DNA of 14,181 nt from an uncultured Arsenicibacter sp. (GCF_945952095.1 NZ_CAMFHL010000196.1:1-14181); one strand, 5' to 3'. Counted from the stretch's first letter, positions 1-7,113 are shown. Program-made: numbers and translations. Notes: generated from the sequence alone by a model not told the origin.

Positions 1-2288
1 GCATACTGGTTGGCATTATAGCCGCCATAGGTGTCGGTATAACTCAGCCCGCTCGTGCCCGAGATACCCCAGCTGGCCCGCAGCTTTAAGTTGCTGACAG
101 GTTTCACGTTGGTCAGGAAGCTTTCCCGGTGTATGTTCCAGCCACCTGAAACCGACGGGAATGTGGCGTATTTGTTGCCGGGGGCGAAATTAGAGAACCC
201 ATCATACCGCATCGACGCCGCTAACAGGTACCGCGCATCATAGTCGTACTGAAGCTGACCAAAAAACGAAGCCGATTTAGTGACCCCGATACCGGTCCCG
301 AAGGCGGTAACGTTGGTGGTCGGCACCCCGTTGATCGACGTAATCGAGGGTTCGTTAATGGTAAAAATGTAATCGTTCGTCGCCCGTTGTGAGCCGATCG
401 TTATTGTGTTGTTGTAGTTGCGGGTATAGTTAAAACCGGCAAGCGCCGTAATATTGTGCAGGCGGTTAAAGGTATGGTCGTATTGCAGAATCTGGTCAAC
501 CATCAGCTGCCGGTAGAAATCGACGTTTTCCCGTTTCTCACGGATGGTCGACGGCTTGGCAAAGTCTGAATCCGGAACGCCTTTGCGCATAAACAGAAAC
601 CGGTAGTCGCTCATCACATACGACAGCGAAGGCCGGTATGATAAGCCCGGTATGATGTTGTAGGTCAGGCCGACCCGCGACGTAATCCGCTCGGTATTAA
701 CCCGGTATTCGTCGTATTTGAGCGTATGGAACCAGTTCCGGACCGAATAGCTCTCGCCGGATTGCGGGTTGCCGTCCTCCTTAAACGTACGGATCAGCGG
801 CGAAATCCGCATGCCGCGGATGGTGGCATTCAGGTAGTTATCCTCAACATTGTTCGGAATAACGTTCTGGTAATTGACCATTGCGTCGAGCGTCACGGCT
901 TTGCTCAGCTTAAAACCGAAATTTCCAAGCGCATTGTACCGTTTGTACTGCGTGCCCTCCAGCGTACCATCCTGAAGGGTATACCCCGCCGACAGGTTAT
1001 AATTGGCAACATCACCACCACCGCTGATACTCACGTTATTATCCTGCGTTACGCCCGTCTTCCAGAGCATATCCTGGTACCGGTTATCGTAGAAAAGCAG
1101 CTTCGTCCCCGGATTGACCGGGTCATCCATGGTCTGATAGCCCTTTGCCAGCAGTGCGTCCACGTATGCCTGGCCCTCAACGGCCACAATGTTGTTATAG
1201 AGTGCCGTCGTGTAGAGGCCATTGCCGTAGTCGCCTTTGTTCGTATACAGGCGCGTGCCGGCCGAGAAGCCTCCGTTGTTCAGAAACGTAGTTTTCTGGG
1301 TAGCACTGAGGTCATAGGTTGTATTGGCCGTGGTTCGGGCCAGCCTGAGATAGTCGGCTGCATTCAGGTATTTATAGCTCCGGCCGGGCTGCTCAAACGT
1401 AGTCCGGTGCGAGACATTAACACTCGTTTTGGCGTTGAATTTACCCGTCCGTGTTTTCACCACAATCACCCCGTTTGCGCCCCGTGCGCCATAGATGGCA
1501 ATGGAAGCGGCGTCTTTCATCACCTGCACACTTTCGATGTCATTCGGGTTAATGTCGTTGAACTCAGAACGGGAACGGAATACGCCGTCGATGACAATCA
1601 GCGGGTTAACATCCGACGCGTTGGAGCCCAGCGCATTATTACCGTCGGTTCCATATACGTTACTTTTCGTCCCGCCCCGGATAATGATATTAGCCGACGC
1701 CAGACCCGGCTGCCCGGTAGACACCGGAATCGAGACCCCCGCCATTTTGCCCTGAAGTGACTGCACAGGGTTAGCACTCGGTGTATTTTTCAGTTCGGTT
1801 GCGCTCATTCTGGACACCGCCGAGGTAACTTTTGCCTTCGATTGGGTGGTATACCCCACCACAACGACCTCTGCCAGCGACGCCGCATCGGCTTCCAGCC
1901 GGATATCAATGGTCGTCCGGTTGTCAACGGCTGCTTCCTGACTCAGGTAGCCGATATAACTGAACACCAGGGTTGCACTGCCGGATGCCTGTATGCTATA
2001 ACGTCCGTTTTCATCTGTAACCACGCCGGTTGTTGTGCCTTTTATCAACACGCTTGCGCCGGGCAGCGTGGCGCCTGTGGCATCGGCCACGGTACCCGTC
2101 ACCTGCCGGTTCTGCGCAAAGGTTAATGTTGCCGTAAGCCCGGCCCAAACCATGGCGGTCAGCAGTAGCCGGATGACCTGGCTTTTTCTGCCAGGAGCCG
2201 GTATTGCCTGCGGTGCTGAATATACGGCCGGTTGTCTACGCAGTAAATGCTGTCTGATTGCCAATCTGTTTCTATAGAAAATGTTCAT
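1..2288 (-). CDS. SusC/RagA-family TonB-linked outer-membrane protein (C-terminus outside window)
   Basis: TonB-dependent outer-membrane receptor of the SusC/RagA family, which imports large ligands such as oligosaccharides or peptides, usually with a SusD-type lipoprotein. About 762 residues are visible and the reading frame runs off the left edge without a stop. In order: a basic N-terminal stretch of about 38 residues, a hydrophobic signal segment (about 39-58, ending TFAQ), a carboxypeptidase-D regulatory-like beta-sandwich (about 62-132, TGTVADATGATLPGASV), a TonB-box-like EVVVVGYTT (140-148), a plug domain (about 155-285) with the family motif YGARGANGVIVVKT (266-279), then beta-barrel repeats. 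The ATG at 2288 is the only plausible start before the signal peptide; the long N-terminal region is common in this family. The ligand cannot be read from the sequence, and any SusD partner would lie beyond the left edge. The family call is sure; the substrate is unknown. Confidence 0.95.
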   Translation of the reverse strand, partial: MNIFYRNRLAIRQHLLRRQPAVYSAPQAIPAPGRKSQVIRLLLTAMVWAGLTATLTFAQNRQVTGTVADATGATLPGASVLIKGTTTGVVTDENGRYSIQASGSATLVFSYIGYLSQEAAVDNRTTIDIRLEADAASLAEVVVVGYTTQSKAKVTSAVSRMSATELKNTPSANPVQSLQGKMAGVSIPVSTGQPGLASANIIIRGGTKSNVYGTDGNNALGSNASDVNPLIVIDGVFRSRSEFNDINPNDIESVQVMKDAASIAIYGARGANGVIVVKTRTGKFNAKTSVNVSHRTTFEQPGRSYKYLNAADYLRLARTTANTTYDLSATQKTTFLNNGGFSAGTRLYTNKGDYGNGLYTTALYNNIVAVEGQAYVDALLAKGYQTMDDPVNPGTKLLFYDNRYQDMLWKTGVTQDNNVSISGGGDVANYNLSAGYTLQDGTLEGTQYKRYNALGNFGFKLSKAVTLDAMVNYQNVIPNNVEDNYLNATIRGMRISPLIRTFKEDGNPQSGESYSVRNWFHTLKYDEYRVNTERITSRVGLTYNIIPGLSYRPSLSYVMSDYRFLFMRKGVPDSDFAKPSTIREKRENVDFYRQLMVDQILQYDHTFNRLHNITALAGFNYTRNYNNTITIGSQRATNDYIFTINEPSITSINGVPTTNVTAFGTGIGVTKSASFFGQLQYDYDARYLLAASMRYDGFSNFAPGNKYATFPSVSGGWNIHRESFLTNVKPVSNLKLRASWGISGTSGLSYTDTYGGYNANQY

Positions 2289-2340
2289 AGTTACTGTAGA
2301 CTTAAAAAATGATTGTCAATAATTATGTAGAACATAATGG

Positions 2341-2372
2341 CAAATGTATATTTCCGGAAGCGTAAAATCCAA
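2341..2372 (-). promoter_or_regulatory. Bacteroidota-type promoter for the SusC-like gene
   Basis: On the minus strand a TTG (complement of 2370-2372) is followed after 21 bases by TACATTTG (complement of 2341-2348). This is an exact match to the Bacteroidota -7 consensus TAnnTTTG, with an acceptable spacing to a -33 TTG. It leaves a leader of roughly 45 bases before the ATG at 2288. The surrounding 2289-2420 is AT-rich and no other gene was found in it. Confidence 0.65.
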
Positions 2373-2540
2373 CCGTTTTAGAAAAAAAGTGCAAAATTTT
2401 TAGAGTACAATACAGTTATAGCAGACTGGGCGATAGAACTGAAGAGAAATGCGGTTGCTGGCCGGACTACATGAGCCCTGCATCCGGCAAGGATTAAAAG
2501 CAGACAAACAGGCATTGGCAGGCGCTGCCCTGAGGGATTC

Positions 2541-3509
2541 ATGTGTAAGACTTACTTTATGGACAATCAGGGCAATATCCAGACAACCACATCGTTATAC
2601 TTATATTATCAATTTACTAGAGTTTTGTTAAAACAAGTTGGATTCTCTTTGCTTATGGCCGCTGTTAAGCCGGCCCTGGCAGTAGCCCCTAAAATTGTCA
2701 ATGTGTCAACCGCTCTCGCTGACGCAACCAGTGCCGGTAAAGTCACAAAGACATTTCATGAGACCCGCGAACGCAGCGAAGTCGAATTTCCGGTGTTAGA
2801 CGTAAACTTCTGTGGTGAATGTGTGCCGTTTGAACAAGTCAGTGTCCTCGACCGCTGGAAACAGGTCATGACAACCTACGGCCGCCACAACAATGACCTC
2901 GAACGCCTTCGGGAACGTTCGGACAAGGTATTCCCGCTGATTGAACCGATCCTTGAACGGCACGGTATCCCGAACGATTTTTTGTATGTGCCGGTGGCTG
3001 AAAGCAGCCTGAACGGCCGCGCGGTATCGCGGGTTGGTGCTGCCGGCTACTGGCAGCTGATGCCCGGTACGGCCCGTGACCTCGGCCTCAAGGTCGGTAA
3101 GCGGGTTGATGAGCGGTTTAATCTGGAGAAAGCGACCGATGCCGCCTGCCGTTACATCCGGCAGTTATACGATAAATTCGGTTCGTGGTCGCTGGTCGCA
3201 GCGGCTTATAACGCGGGGCCGGGCTACGTCAATAATCAGCTGGTCCGTCATAACCAGCGCGACTATTATCAGATGAACCTGCCGAAAGAAACGCGCCTGT
3301 ATCTGTACCGGATTCTGTTTTACAAAGAGATTCTGACCCGTCCTGAGTCGTACGTACCCATCTTTGCCGCCCGGACGGTTGGTTATATGTTGCGTACATT
3401 GTCGGCTCCCTTACAGGGTGATGGCCTTGCCGGCCTGCCTTTCCGCGCCCTGACCGGCACGGCCGATGCCTGGGTGCAGCGGTTTTCGTGGCAGCTGCGG
3501 GCCGCGTAG
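2541..3509 (+). CDS. Secreted lytic transglycosylase (SLT / MltD-like)
   Basis: Peptidoglycan lytic transglycosylase: cleaves the MurNAc-GlcNAc bond with formation of 1,6-anhydro-MurNAc, acting in the periplasm. The 322-residue product has a hydrophobic export segment at about 29-47 and an SLT (lysozyme-like) domain at about 140-265. The domain carries the family motifs: catalytic Glu154 in VAESSLN, GYWQLMPGTA (169-178), and AAYNAGPG (221-228). No LysM repeats follow, so it is shorter than classical MltD. The start is uncertain. The ATG at 2541 puts about 28 residues before the signal segment; an ATG at 2559 is also possible, and a TTG at 2625 would give a compact signal peptide (LLKQVGFSLLMAAVKPALA). 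It ends just before a strong hairpin shared with the convergent thioredoxin gene. The enzyme family is clear; its exact role in wall turnover is not. Confidence 0.9.
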   Translation: MCKTYFMDNQGNIQTTTSLYLYYQFTRVLLKQVGFSLLMAAVKPALAVAPKIVNVSTALADATSAGKVTKTFHETRERSEVEFPVLDVNFCGECVPFEQVSVLDRWKQVMTTYGRHNNDLERLRERSDKVFPLIEPILERHGIPNDFLYVPVAESSLNGRAVSRVGAAGYWQLMPGTARDLGLKVGKRVDERFNLEKATDAACRYIRQLYDKFGSWSLVAAAYNAGPGYVNNQLVRHNQRDYYQMNLPKETRLYLYRILFYKEILTRPESYVPIFAARTVGYMLRTLSAPLQGDGLAGLPFRALTGTADAWVQRFSWQLRAA

Positions 3510-3522
3510 TTAATACACTTTT

Positions 3523-3559
3523 TTAACTTCCCGGAAGTTTTGACCTTCCGGGAAGTTAA
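3523..3559. terminator. Hairpin between convergent genes (probable bidirectional terminator)
   Basis: A perfect 15-bp stem, TTAACTTCCCGGAAG at 3523-3537 against its complement at 3545-3559, with a 7-base loop. It lies 13 bases after the transglycosylase stop and 3 bases before the stop of the opposing thioredoxin gene, so it can serve both. There is no clean U-tract on either strand beyond the AT-rich ends of the stem, so efficiency is uncertain. Confidence 0.7.
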
Positions 3560-3562
3560 TGG

Positions 3563-4786
3563 TTACCCTTCTGCCAGTTTCAGCATATCGGCCAGAATCG
3601 CGTCGCCGCTGCTCGGGCGTTTGGCATCGGCATCAATAATCTGTCCTTTCTTATCAATCAGCATATACCGCGGAATGCTCGGAATACCGAAATACTGGGC
3701 TGCGCCCGGGTTCCAGCCCTGTTCGCCGATAAGCTGCAGCGCGTTCAATGCGTTTTTCCAGGTCGGCTCTTTATCATCAATCGAAATGTAGAGGAACACG
3801 ATTTTCTCTTTCTGCTTGTCGGTCAGGCGTTCATGCAGCTGCTTTGAGAACGGGAATTCGGCGCGGCACGGCCCGCACCAGCTGGCCCAGAAATCAACGT
3901 ACACGACTTTACCCTTGAAATCTTCGAGAATAACCTTTTCGCCTTTCAGGTTGGTATAGGAGAACGTATTCGGCGGAATATTACGCTGCTTCGGCGCCGT
4001 TGCCGCCACGACCGGTTCGTCTTTTTTAGTCAGTACGTCCCCGATTTTTGTCTTTACCGCCTCAGCATATCCCGCCGAATTCGGCGTAGCAGTCAGCATG
4101 TTGAATACGGTCCGCACCGACGACGGCACGACTTTGTCATAGTTTTCGAGCAGCAGCCGGGCCAGTGCATACTGATACGGAGCGCCGGTAAGGTGCTGTT
4201 TGGCGTAGCCGGCCTTATCGCCCAGCGACTTGTTGATATCCTCCTGCGTATACTTCTGAAATCCACGTGCCCGGGAATTAAAATAGGTCACGTAGTAAAA
4301 CAGGAAATTCCGGTAAGGCTCGGCAACCAGTGCATCAGCATCGTTGGCTTTTGCTTCGTCGAAGCCGTCGAGCATGACCTCCGGCAAAGACATCAGCCGC
4401 GTCTGGGTTGTCTGGGCATTACCCCGCAGAATCGGATACGCAAAGATCAGATGCCAGTAATTCCAGCGGATCGATGATTCCACGTATTTCTTAAAGGCAT
4501 CCGAAAACTCGCCGGCCTGTGGATAGTCCTTGTAAAAACCGGCCTGCGCTTTCCGGGCATTGAACAGGCCCATCTCCCACTCATCGACATTGGTAGCGCG
4601 GGCCTTTTCATATTGCGCCTTCGTGTCAAAATCGGCCTTGAATTTGTCCCAAAAAGCCTGCATAAAGCTTTTTTCAGCCGGTTTTGTAAATAAATTTTCA
4701 GCCTTAGGGCCCTGATAGATATCCTGTGCAACACTGCCGGTAAGTACGAGTAAACCAAGCAGAAAGGTAAAGATGGTCGTCTTCAT
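3563..4786 (-). CDS. Periplasmic TlpA-type thioredoxin-fold protein
   Basis: Exported thiol-disulphide oxidoreductase of the TlpA/ResA/AhpC-TSA superfamily, probably reducing disulphides or delivering electrons in the periplasm. The 407 residues comprise a Sec signal peptide (1-20, LLVLTGSVA-Q, no lipobox Cys), a long mainly helical N-terminal region (about 25-260) that I do not recognise, and a C-terminal thioredoxin domain (about 272-407). The active site is WCGPC (Cys304 and Cys307) and the cis-proline is Pro372 in SIPRY. The arrangement of a helical N-terminal part plus a redoxin domain is frequent in Bacteroidota. The ATG at 4786 is directly followed by a good signal peptide, which supports the start. 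It is divergent from the HMA-like gene at 4914 and convergent with the transglycosylase. I saw no exact TAnnTTTG promoter in the 127-base upstream gap. Confidence 0.9.
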   Translation of the reverse strand: MKTTIFTFLLGLLVLTGSVAQDIYQGPKAENLFTKPAEKSFMQAFWDKFKADFDTKAQYEKARATNVDEWEMGLFNARKAQAGFYKDYPQAGEFSDAFKKYVESSIRWNYWHLIFAYPILRGNAQTTQTRLMSLPEVMLDGFDEAKANDADALVAEPYRNFLFYYVTYFNSRARGFQKYTQEDINKSLGDKAGYAKQHLTGAPYQYALARLLLENYDKVVPSSVRTVFNMLTATPNSAGYAEAVKTKIGDVLTKKDEPVVAATAPKQRNIPPNTFSYTNLKGEKVILEDFKGKVVYVDFWASWCGPCRAEFPFSKQLHERLTDKQKEKIVFLYISIDDKEPTWKNALNALQLIGEQGWNPGAAQYFGIPSIPRYMLIDKKGQIIDADAKRPSSGDAILADMLKLAEG

Positions 4787-4913
4787 AGTAGGGTGAATTT
4801 AGGCAAAAACGATACCAGTCGTATCATTGATCTGACAACTTTTTTCATCCGGATAAATCCAAGCCCGCATCCGGTGCGTATATCTCCCCGACTATTAGCT
4901 ATTTCATTACTTT

Positions 4914-5339
4914 ATGAATGTCTTACGCAAAACAGCAACTATTGCGGGCTGGACGGTTGTGGCCTGTCTGACCGGCCTGCTGACATGGGCTAACTGGGAA
5001 GCCCCGCCGCTCCATGCTCAGGCCAAACCCGTTGGTGTGGCATTGCTGAAAGTAGACGGGTTGACCGACGAAGCCAAAGCCGCCGGCATCCGCCGCGAAA
5101 TCGATGAATTGCCGGGGGTAACAGCCTGTTCGGCAAATCCGGCCAGCCGGTTAGTAGGGGTTACTTATGATACCGACATCATTACGGAAAAAGAGTTAAC
5201 CGCCTTTGTTAAAAAGCAGTTTAATGAGGTCAGTCTGCCGTCAGTAGAGGAACCAGCCGTTAAGGGGCCGCAATGTCCTGTTCCGATGGAATATATTCTT
5301 AAAATGGAGCGGCTGAAATACGCCCTTTGCTTCCGTTAG
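4914..5339 (+). CDS. Exported HMA-like (ferredoxin-fold) protein lacking the metal CxxC
   Basis: A small 141-residue protein. Residues about 8-36 form a hydrophobic export or anchor segment ending in a possible signal-peptidase site (LHAQA). Residues about 40-103 read as a beta-alpha-beta-beta-alpha-beta heavy-metal-associated fold: VALLKVDGL, a helix with IRREIDELPGV, then RLVGVTYD and a second helix KELTAFVKKQF. The usual metal-binding CxxC in the first loop is replaced by DGLTDEA, so copper or similar binding by the normal site is unlikely. The remaining cysteines are Cys72 in the domain and Cys121 and Cys139 in a C-terminal tail (CPVPMEYILK...ALCFR). It is followed 115 bases later by the haemoglobin lipoprotein and may share its transcript. 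The function is unknown; the fold assignment is by pattern only. Confidence 0.6.
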   Translation: MNVLRKTATIAGWTVVACLTGLLTWANWEAPPLHAQAKPVGVALLKVDGLTDEAKAAGIRREIDELPGVTACSANPASRLVGVTYDTDIITEKELTAFVKKQFNEVSLPSVEEPAVKGPQCPVPMEYILKMERLKYALCFR

Positions 5340-5377
5340 CCAGATACATATTCGTACCAGCTTAACTAGTTCATATT

Positions 5378-5396
5378 GGCTATGTTGCGCATAGCC
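5378..5396 (+). other. Small hairpin between the HMA-like and haemoglobin genes
   Basis: GGCTATG (5378-5384) pairs with CATAGCC (5390-5396) around a TTGCG loop. The stem is only 7 bp and no T-run follows, so it may be a weak attenuator or chance. An imperfect -7-like GATTTTTG at 5423-5430 lies downstream, before the ATG at 5455. Confidence 0.3.
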
Positions 5397-5454
5397 GCCG
5401 GAGACGTTTTGTCTTCACATTAGATTTTTGTTCACCTATAACTATTTCATTCCG

Positions 5455-5940
5455 ATGATCAGAAAAACATGGGTAGCAACATTGTTGCTGGCCGGTACCC
5501 TCGCGTTTACAGGTTGTAAAAAAGATGAACCTGCTGCCCCGAAGTCACTGTATGACCGTTTAGGGGGTGTTAATGCCATTTCCGCCGTCGTTGATCAGTT
5601 CATGCTGAATGTGGCGGCTGACCCGAAAATGGCCCGTACGTTTGCACCGCTTGTGCAGGATGTGGTGAAGAATGGCGGTGATCCGGCCAAATCAACCCGG
5701 TTCCAGTCGCTGCGCAATAACCTGATCGACCAGATCGGCCAAGCCAGCGGCGGTCCGCAGACGTACAAAGGTAAAGACATGGTAACTGCCCACAAAGGCA
5801 TGGCCATCACCGACGACGAGTTCAACTCGCTGGTGAATGACCTGGTGGCCTCCCTCAATAAATTCAATGTTCCGTCGACTGAGCAAACTGAATTATTGAC
5901 GGTTCTGGGTGGCCTGAAACCACAGATTGTTGGTAAATAA
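5455..5940 (+). CDS. Group 1 truncated haemoglobin lipoprotein
   Basis: A haem-binding globin of the truncated haemoglobin (trHbN, group 1) family, here exported as a lipoprotein. From the ATG at 5455 the product is 161 residues: signal peptide 1-20 with lipobox FTGC and lipidated Cys21, then KKDE, then the globin domain (about 32-160). Visible family signatures are LYDRLGG (33-38 region), a CD1-type Phe63, GGPQTYKGKDM (99-109), and the proximal haem ligand His113 in TAHKGM. At the B10 position, where trHbN has Tyr in its FY pair, this protein has Met50, so oxygen chemistry may differ from the mycobacterial enzyme. There is an insertion (about 68-85) between the B and E helices. The acidic/basic stretch just after the lipid Cys resembles the Bacteroidota lipoprotein export signal for surface display. 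A TTG at 5428 would add nine residues but would disrupt the signal peptide; the ATG is preferred. Likely role: O2/NO binding or detoxification at the envelope, by inference. Confidence 0.88.
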   Translation: MIRKTWVATLLLAGTLAFTGCKKDEPAAPKSLYDRLGGVNAISAVVDQFMLNVAADPKMARTFAPLVQDVVKNGGDPAKSTRFQSLRNNLIDQIGQASGGPQTYKGKDMVTAHKGMAITDDEFNSLVNDLVASLNKFNVPSTEQTELLTVLGGLKPQIVGK

Positions 5941-5946
5941 CCCGTT

Positions 5947-5976
5947 TGTTCCCGGCACACAACTGTGCCGGGAACA
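5947..5976 (+). terminator. Hairpin after the haemoglobin gene
   Basis: A 13-bp stem, TGTTCCCGGCACA at 5947-5959 with its complement at 5964-5976 around a CAAC loop, starting 6 bases after the stop. It is stable but has only a weak T-content downstream (ATTAACGTATATT), so termination may be partial and read-through to the next gene is possible. Confidence 0.65.
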
Positions 5977-6044
5977 TTAACGTATATTATCGGCGTTAGC
6001 GCCGGAATAATCGTCTTATACCTGTTTTTCCGCCGGCCAACCTT

Positions 6045-6392
6045 ATGATCGCTTTTACAAATCCTATGCCTGCTGCGTCTGAAGTAGTTTATCAACCGGC
6101 TGGCATTCAGTCACAGACGCTTTCTGCTCCCGATAGTCAATCGCCTTTAATGCTGCTTCTGAAGCGGTTCCGCGAAACGTTACTGCACATTCAGCAATCG
6201 GAACTGTCGCGCTACCGGAAAAAACTATCGGATGCGGAATACGCGTTGCTTGAGGTTATGGCCGAACAAATGATGCAGCGGATAGCCGTACATCCGGCGA
6301 GTCAGCTTCTGGCTGCCGGTGAGCAGGACGATGCCGCCATGACTGCCGAGACCTTTGCCTGCCTGTTCCGGCTCACACAGGATGAAAAATAA
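6045..6392 (+). CDS. Small protein resembling the isolated GluTR (HemA) dimerisation domain
   Basis: A 115-residue cytoplasmic-type protein with no signal peptide. Residues about 34-110 follow the pattern of the C-terminal dimerisation domain of glutamyl-tRNA reductase. A long helix (LLKRFRETLLHIQQSELSRY) is followed by KKLSDAEYALLEVMAEQMMQRI and then HPASQLLAA. This echoes the family order of a helix ending in a run of basic residues, a second helix of the type xxxLxxxxxxIxxKxxHxP, and a short final helix with FxxLFxL. The catalytic and NADPH-binding domains are absent, so it cannot make glutamate-1-semialdehyde. It may bind or compete with HemA, which would fit the upstream haemoglobin gene, but this is inference. 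An ATG at 6066 is an alternative start, because the first 33 residues look unstructured. No homology search was possible. Confidence 0.6.
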   Translation: MIAFTNPMPAASEVVYQPAGIQSQTLSAPDSQSPLMLLLKRFRETLLHIQQSELSRYRKKLSDAEYALLEVMAEQMMQRIAVHPASQLLAAGEQDDAAMTAETFACLFRLTQDEK

Positions 6393-6420
6393 AAGCCAGG
6401 CCCCCTACTAAGCCCGGCTT
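6393..6420. terminator. Bidirectional terminator between convergent genes
   Basis: AAGCCAGGC (6393-6401) pairs with GCCCGGCTT (6412-6420) with one mismatch, giving 8 of 9 pairs around a 10-base loop. It is followed by CTTATTTG on the plus strand and, on the minus strand, by TTTATTTTTC. It starts directly after the stop of the GluTR-like gene and precedes the end of the opposing DUF1573 gene. Confidence 0.6.
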
Positions 6421-6451
6421 CTTATTTGTGTGTTTACTGTTCTGATGCCGG

Positions 6452-6859
6452 TTAGTTTCCGCTCGTACCGGTTGCGTTGTTGACCACCTCTCCCTTAAAC
6501 ATCAGGGTTACCATACCACCTTCTGCATTTGATTCTACCGTAACGGTTTTGCTGAACGCTCCCATGGCAGCGGCGTTATAGGTAGCCTTCACCTCACCGG
6601 TTTTGCCCGGCATTACCGGATCTTTCGGATAATCAACCCCTGTACAGCCACACGATCCGCGTGCATTGCTGATGATCAGCGGTGCCTCACCCTTGTTGGT
6701 AAATTTGAAGACCGCCGTTACCGGCTTGTTTTGTGCAATCTTCCCGAAGTCGTGTGTGGTGCTTGTCCAGCCGAAAGCGGCCATAAAGTTTGTATTTGCC
6801 AGAACCAGGGTTGCGGCCATCAGCATGAGGCCGAAAGAGAAAAGGATAGTGCGTTTCAT
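6452..6859 (-). CDS. Secreted DUF1573 protein
   Basis: A 135-residue exported protein: signal peptide at 1-21 (LMLMAATLVLA), followed by one DUF1573 domain (about 28-125), an immunoglobulin-like beta-sandwich common in Bacteroidota. Typical features are HDFGKI (36-41), a KFTNKGEAPLII strand, the cysteine motif GSCGCTG (Cys70 and Cys72), P..PVMPGKTGEVKATYN, then KTVTVESNAEGG. The biochemical role of the family is not established. The gene is transcribed away from the kinase/regulator pair, with four phased TTGTTAACG repeats between them, which suggests it may be a target of that system. The start at 6859 is directly followed by the signal peptide. The family call is firm; its function is unknown. 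Confidence 0.9.
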   Translation of the reverse strand: MKRTILFSFGLMLMAATLVLANTNFMAAFGWTSTTHDFGKIAQNKPVTAVFKFTNKGEAPLIISNARGSCGCTGVDYPKDPVMPGKTGEVKATYNAAAMGAFSKTVTVESNAEGGMVTLMFKGEVVNNATGTSGN

Positions 6860-6922
6860 ACTTTTTTTGTTGTTGTTAAAATGACCCGCTGACGCGGAAA
6901 AGCCTGTCGAACATGTTCAATG

Positions 6923-6930
6923 CAAAGGTA
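6923..6930 (-). promoter_or_regulatory. -7 element of the DUF1573 promoter
   Basis: The minus strand reads TACCTTTG here, an exact TAnnTTTG match about 64 bases from the DUF1573 start. No TTG is found at the expected -33 distance. The phased repeats begin just there (6951 onward), which is the layout expected of an activator-dependent promoter. Confidence 0.6.
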
Positions 6931-6950
6931 TTCCGGCTTACCGGGTTAGC

Positions 6951-6991
6951 TTGTTAACGGCTTGCTAACGTTTGTTAACGACTTGTTAATG
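6951..6991. promoter_or_regulatory. Four phased direct repeats, probable response-regulator operator
   Basis: Four 9-base repeats on the plus strand: TTGTTAACG (6951-6959), TTGCTAACG (6962-6970), TTGTTAACG (6972-6980), TTGTTAATG (6983-6991). Starts are 11, 10 and 11 bases apart, so all lie on one face of the helix. OmpR/PhoB-family regulators bind direct repeats with this spacing, and such a regulator is encoded at 8599-9306. The array sits between two divergent genes, next to the DUF1573 promoter and about 25 bases upstream of a probable kinase promoter. Confidence 0.65.
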
Positions 6992-7015
6992 CCTGATCCT
7001 GAATCCATAGCCCGA

Positions 7016-7046
7016 TTGTGAATGACCGGCACTTTGGGTTATTTTG
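7016..7046 (+). promoter_or_regulatory. Probable promoter of the sensor-kinase gene
   Basis: TTG at 7016-7018 is followed after 20 bases by TTATTTTG (7039-7046), one mismatch from TAnnTTTG (or TATTTTG with a shortened spacer). It would give a leader of about 60 bases before the ATG at 7114. The match is imperfect, so this is tentative. Confidence 0.4.
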
Positions 7047-7113
7047 TATTACCCGTTCCTGAATACTACCTTAGTTACATGAATAGTAATCATCGATAAT
7101 CAGTCATTTATAC

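Noticed and set aside
726..1760. A 344-codon open frame on the plus strand
   Set aside because: It lies opposite the SusC-like gene, has no recognisable domain, and the minus-strand frame shows clear SusC motifs over the same bases.
2449..2631. Small 60-codon plus-strand frame before the transglycosylase
   Set aside because: It overlaps the transglycosylase start in another frame and has no domain or codon pattern supporting it.
5595..6095. A 166-codon minus-strand frame across the haemoglobin gene
   Set aside because: It is the antisense of the globin domain and its terminator; the plus strand has a lipobox, proximal His and family motifs.
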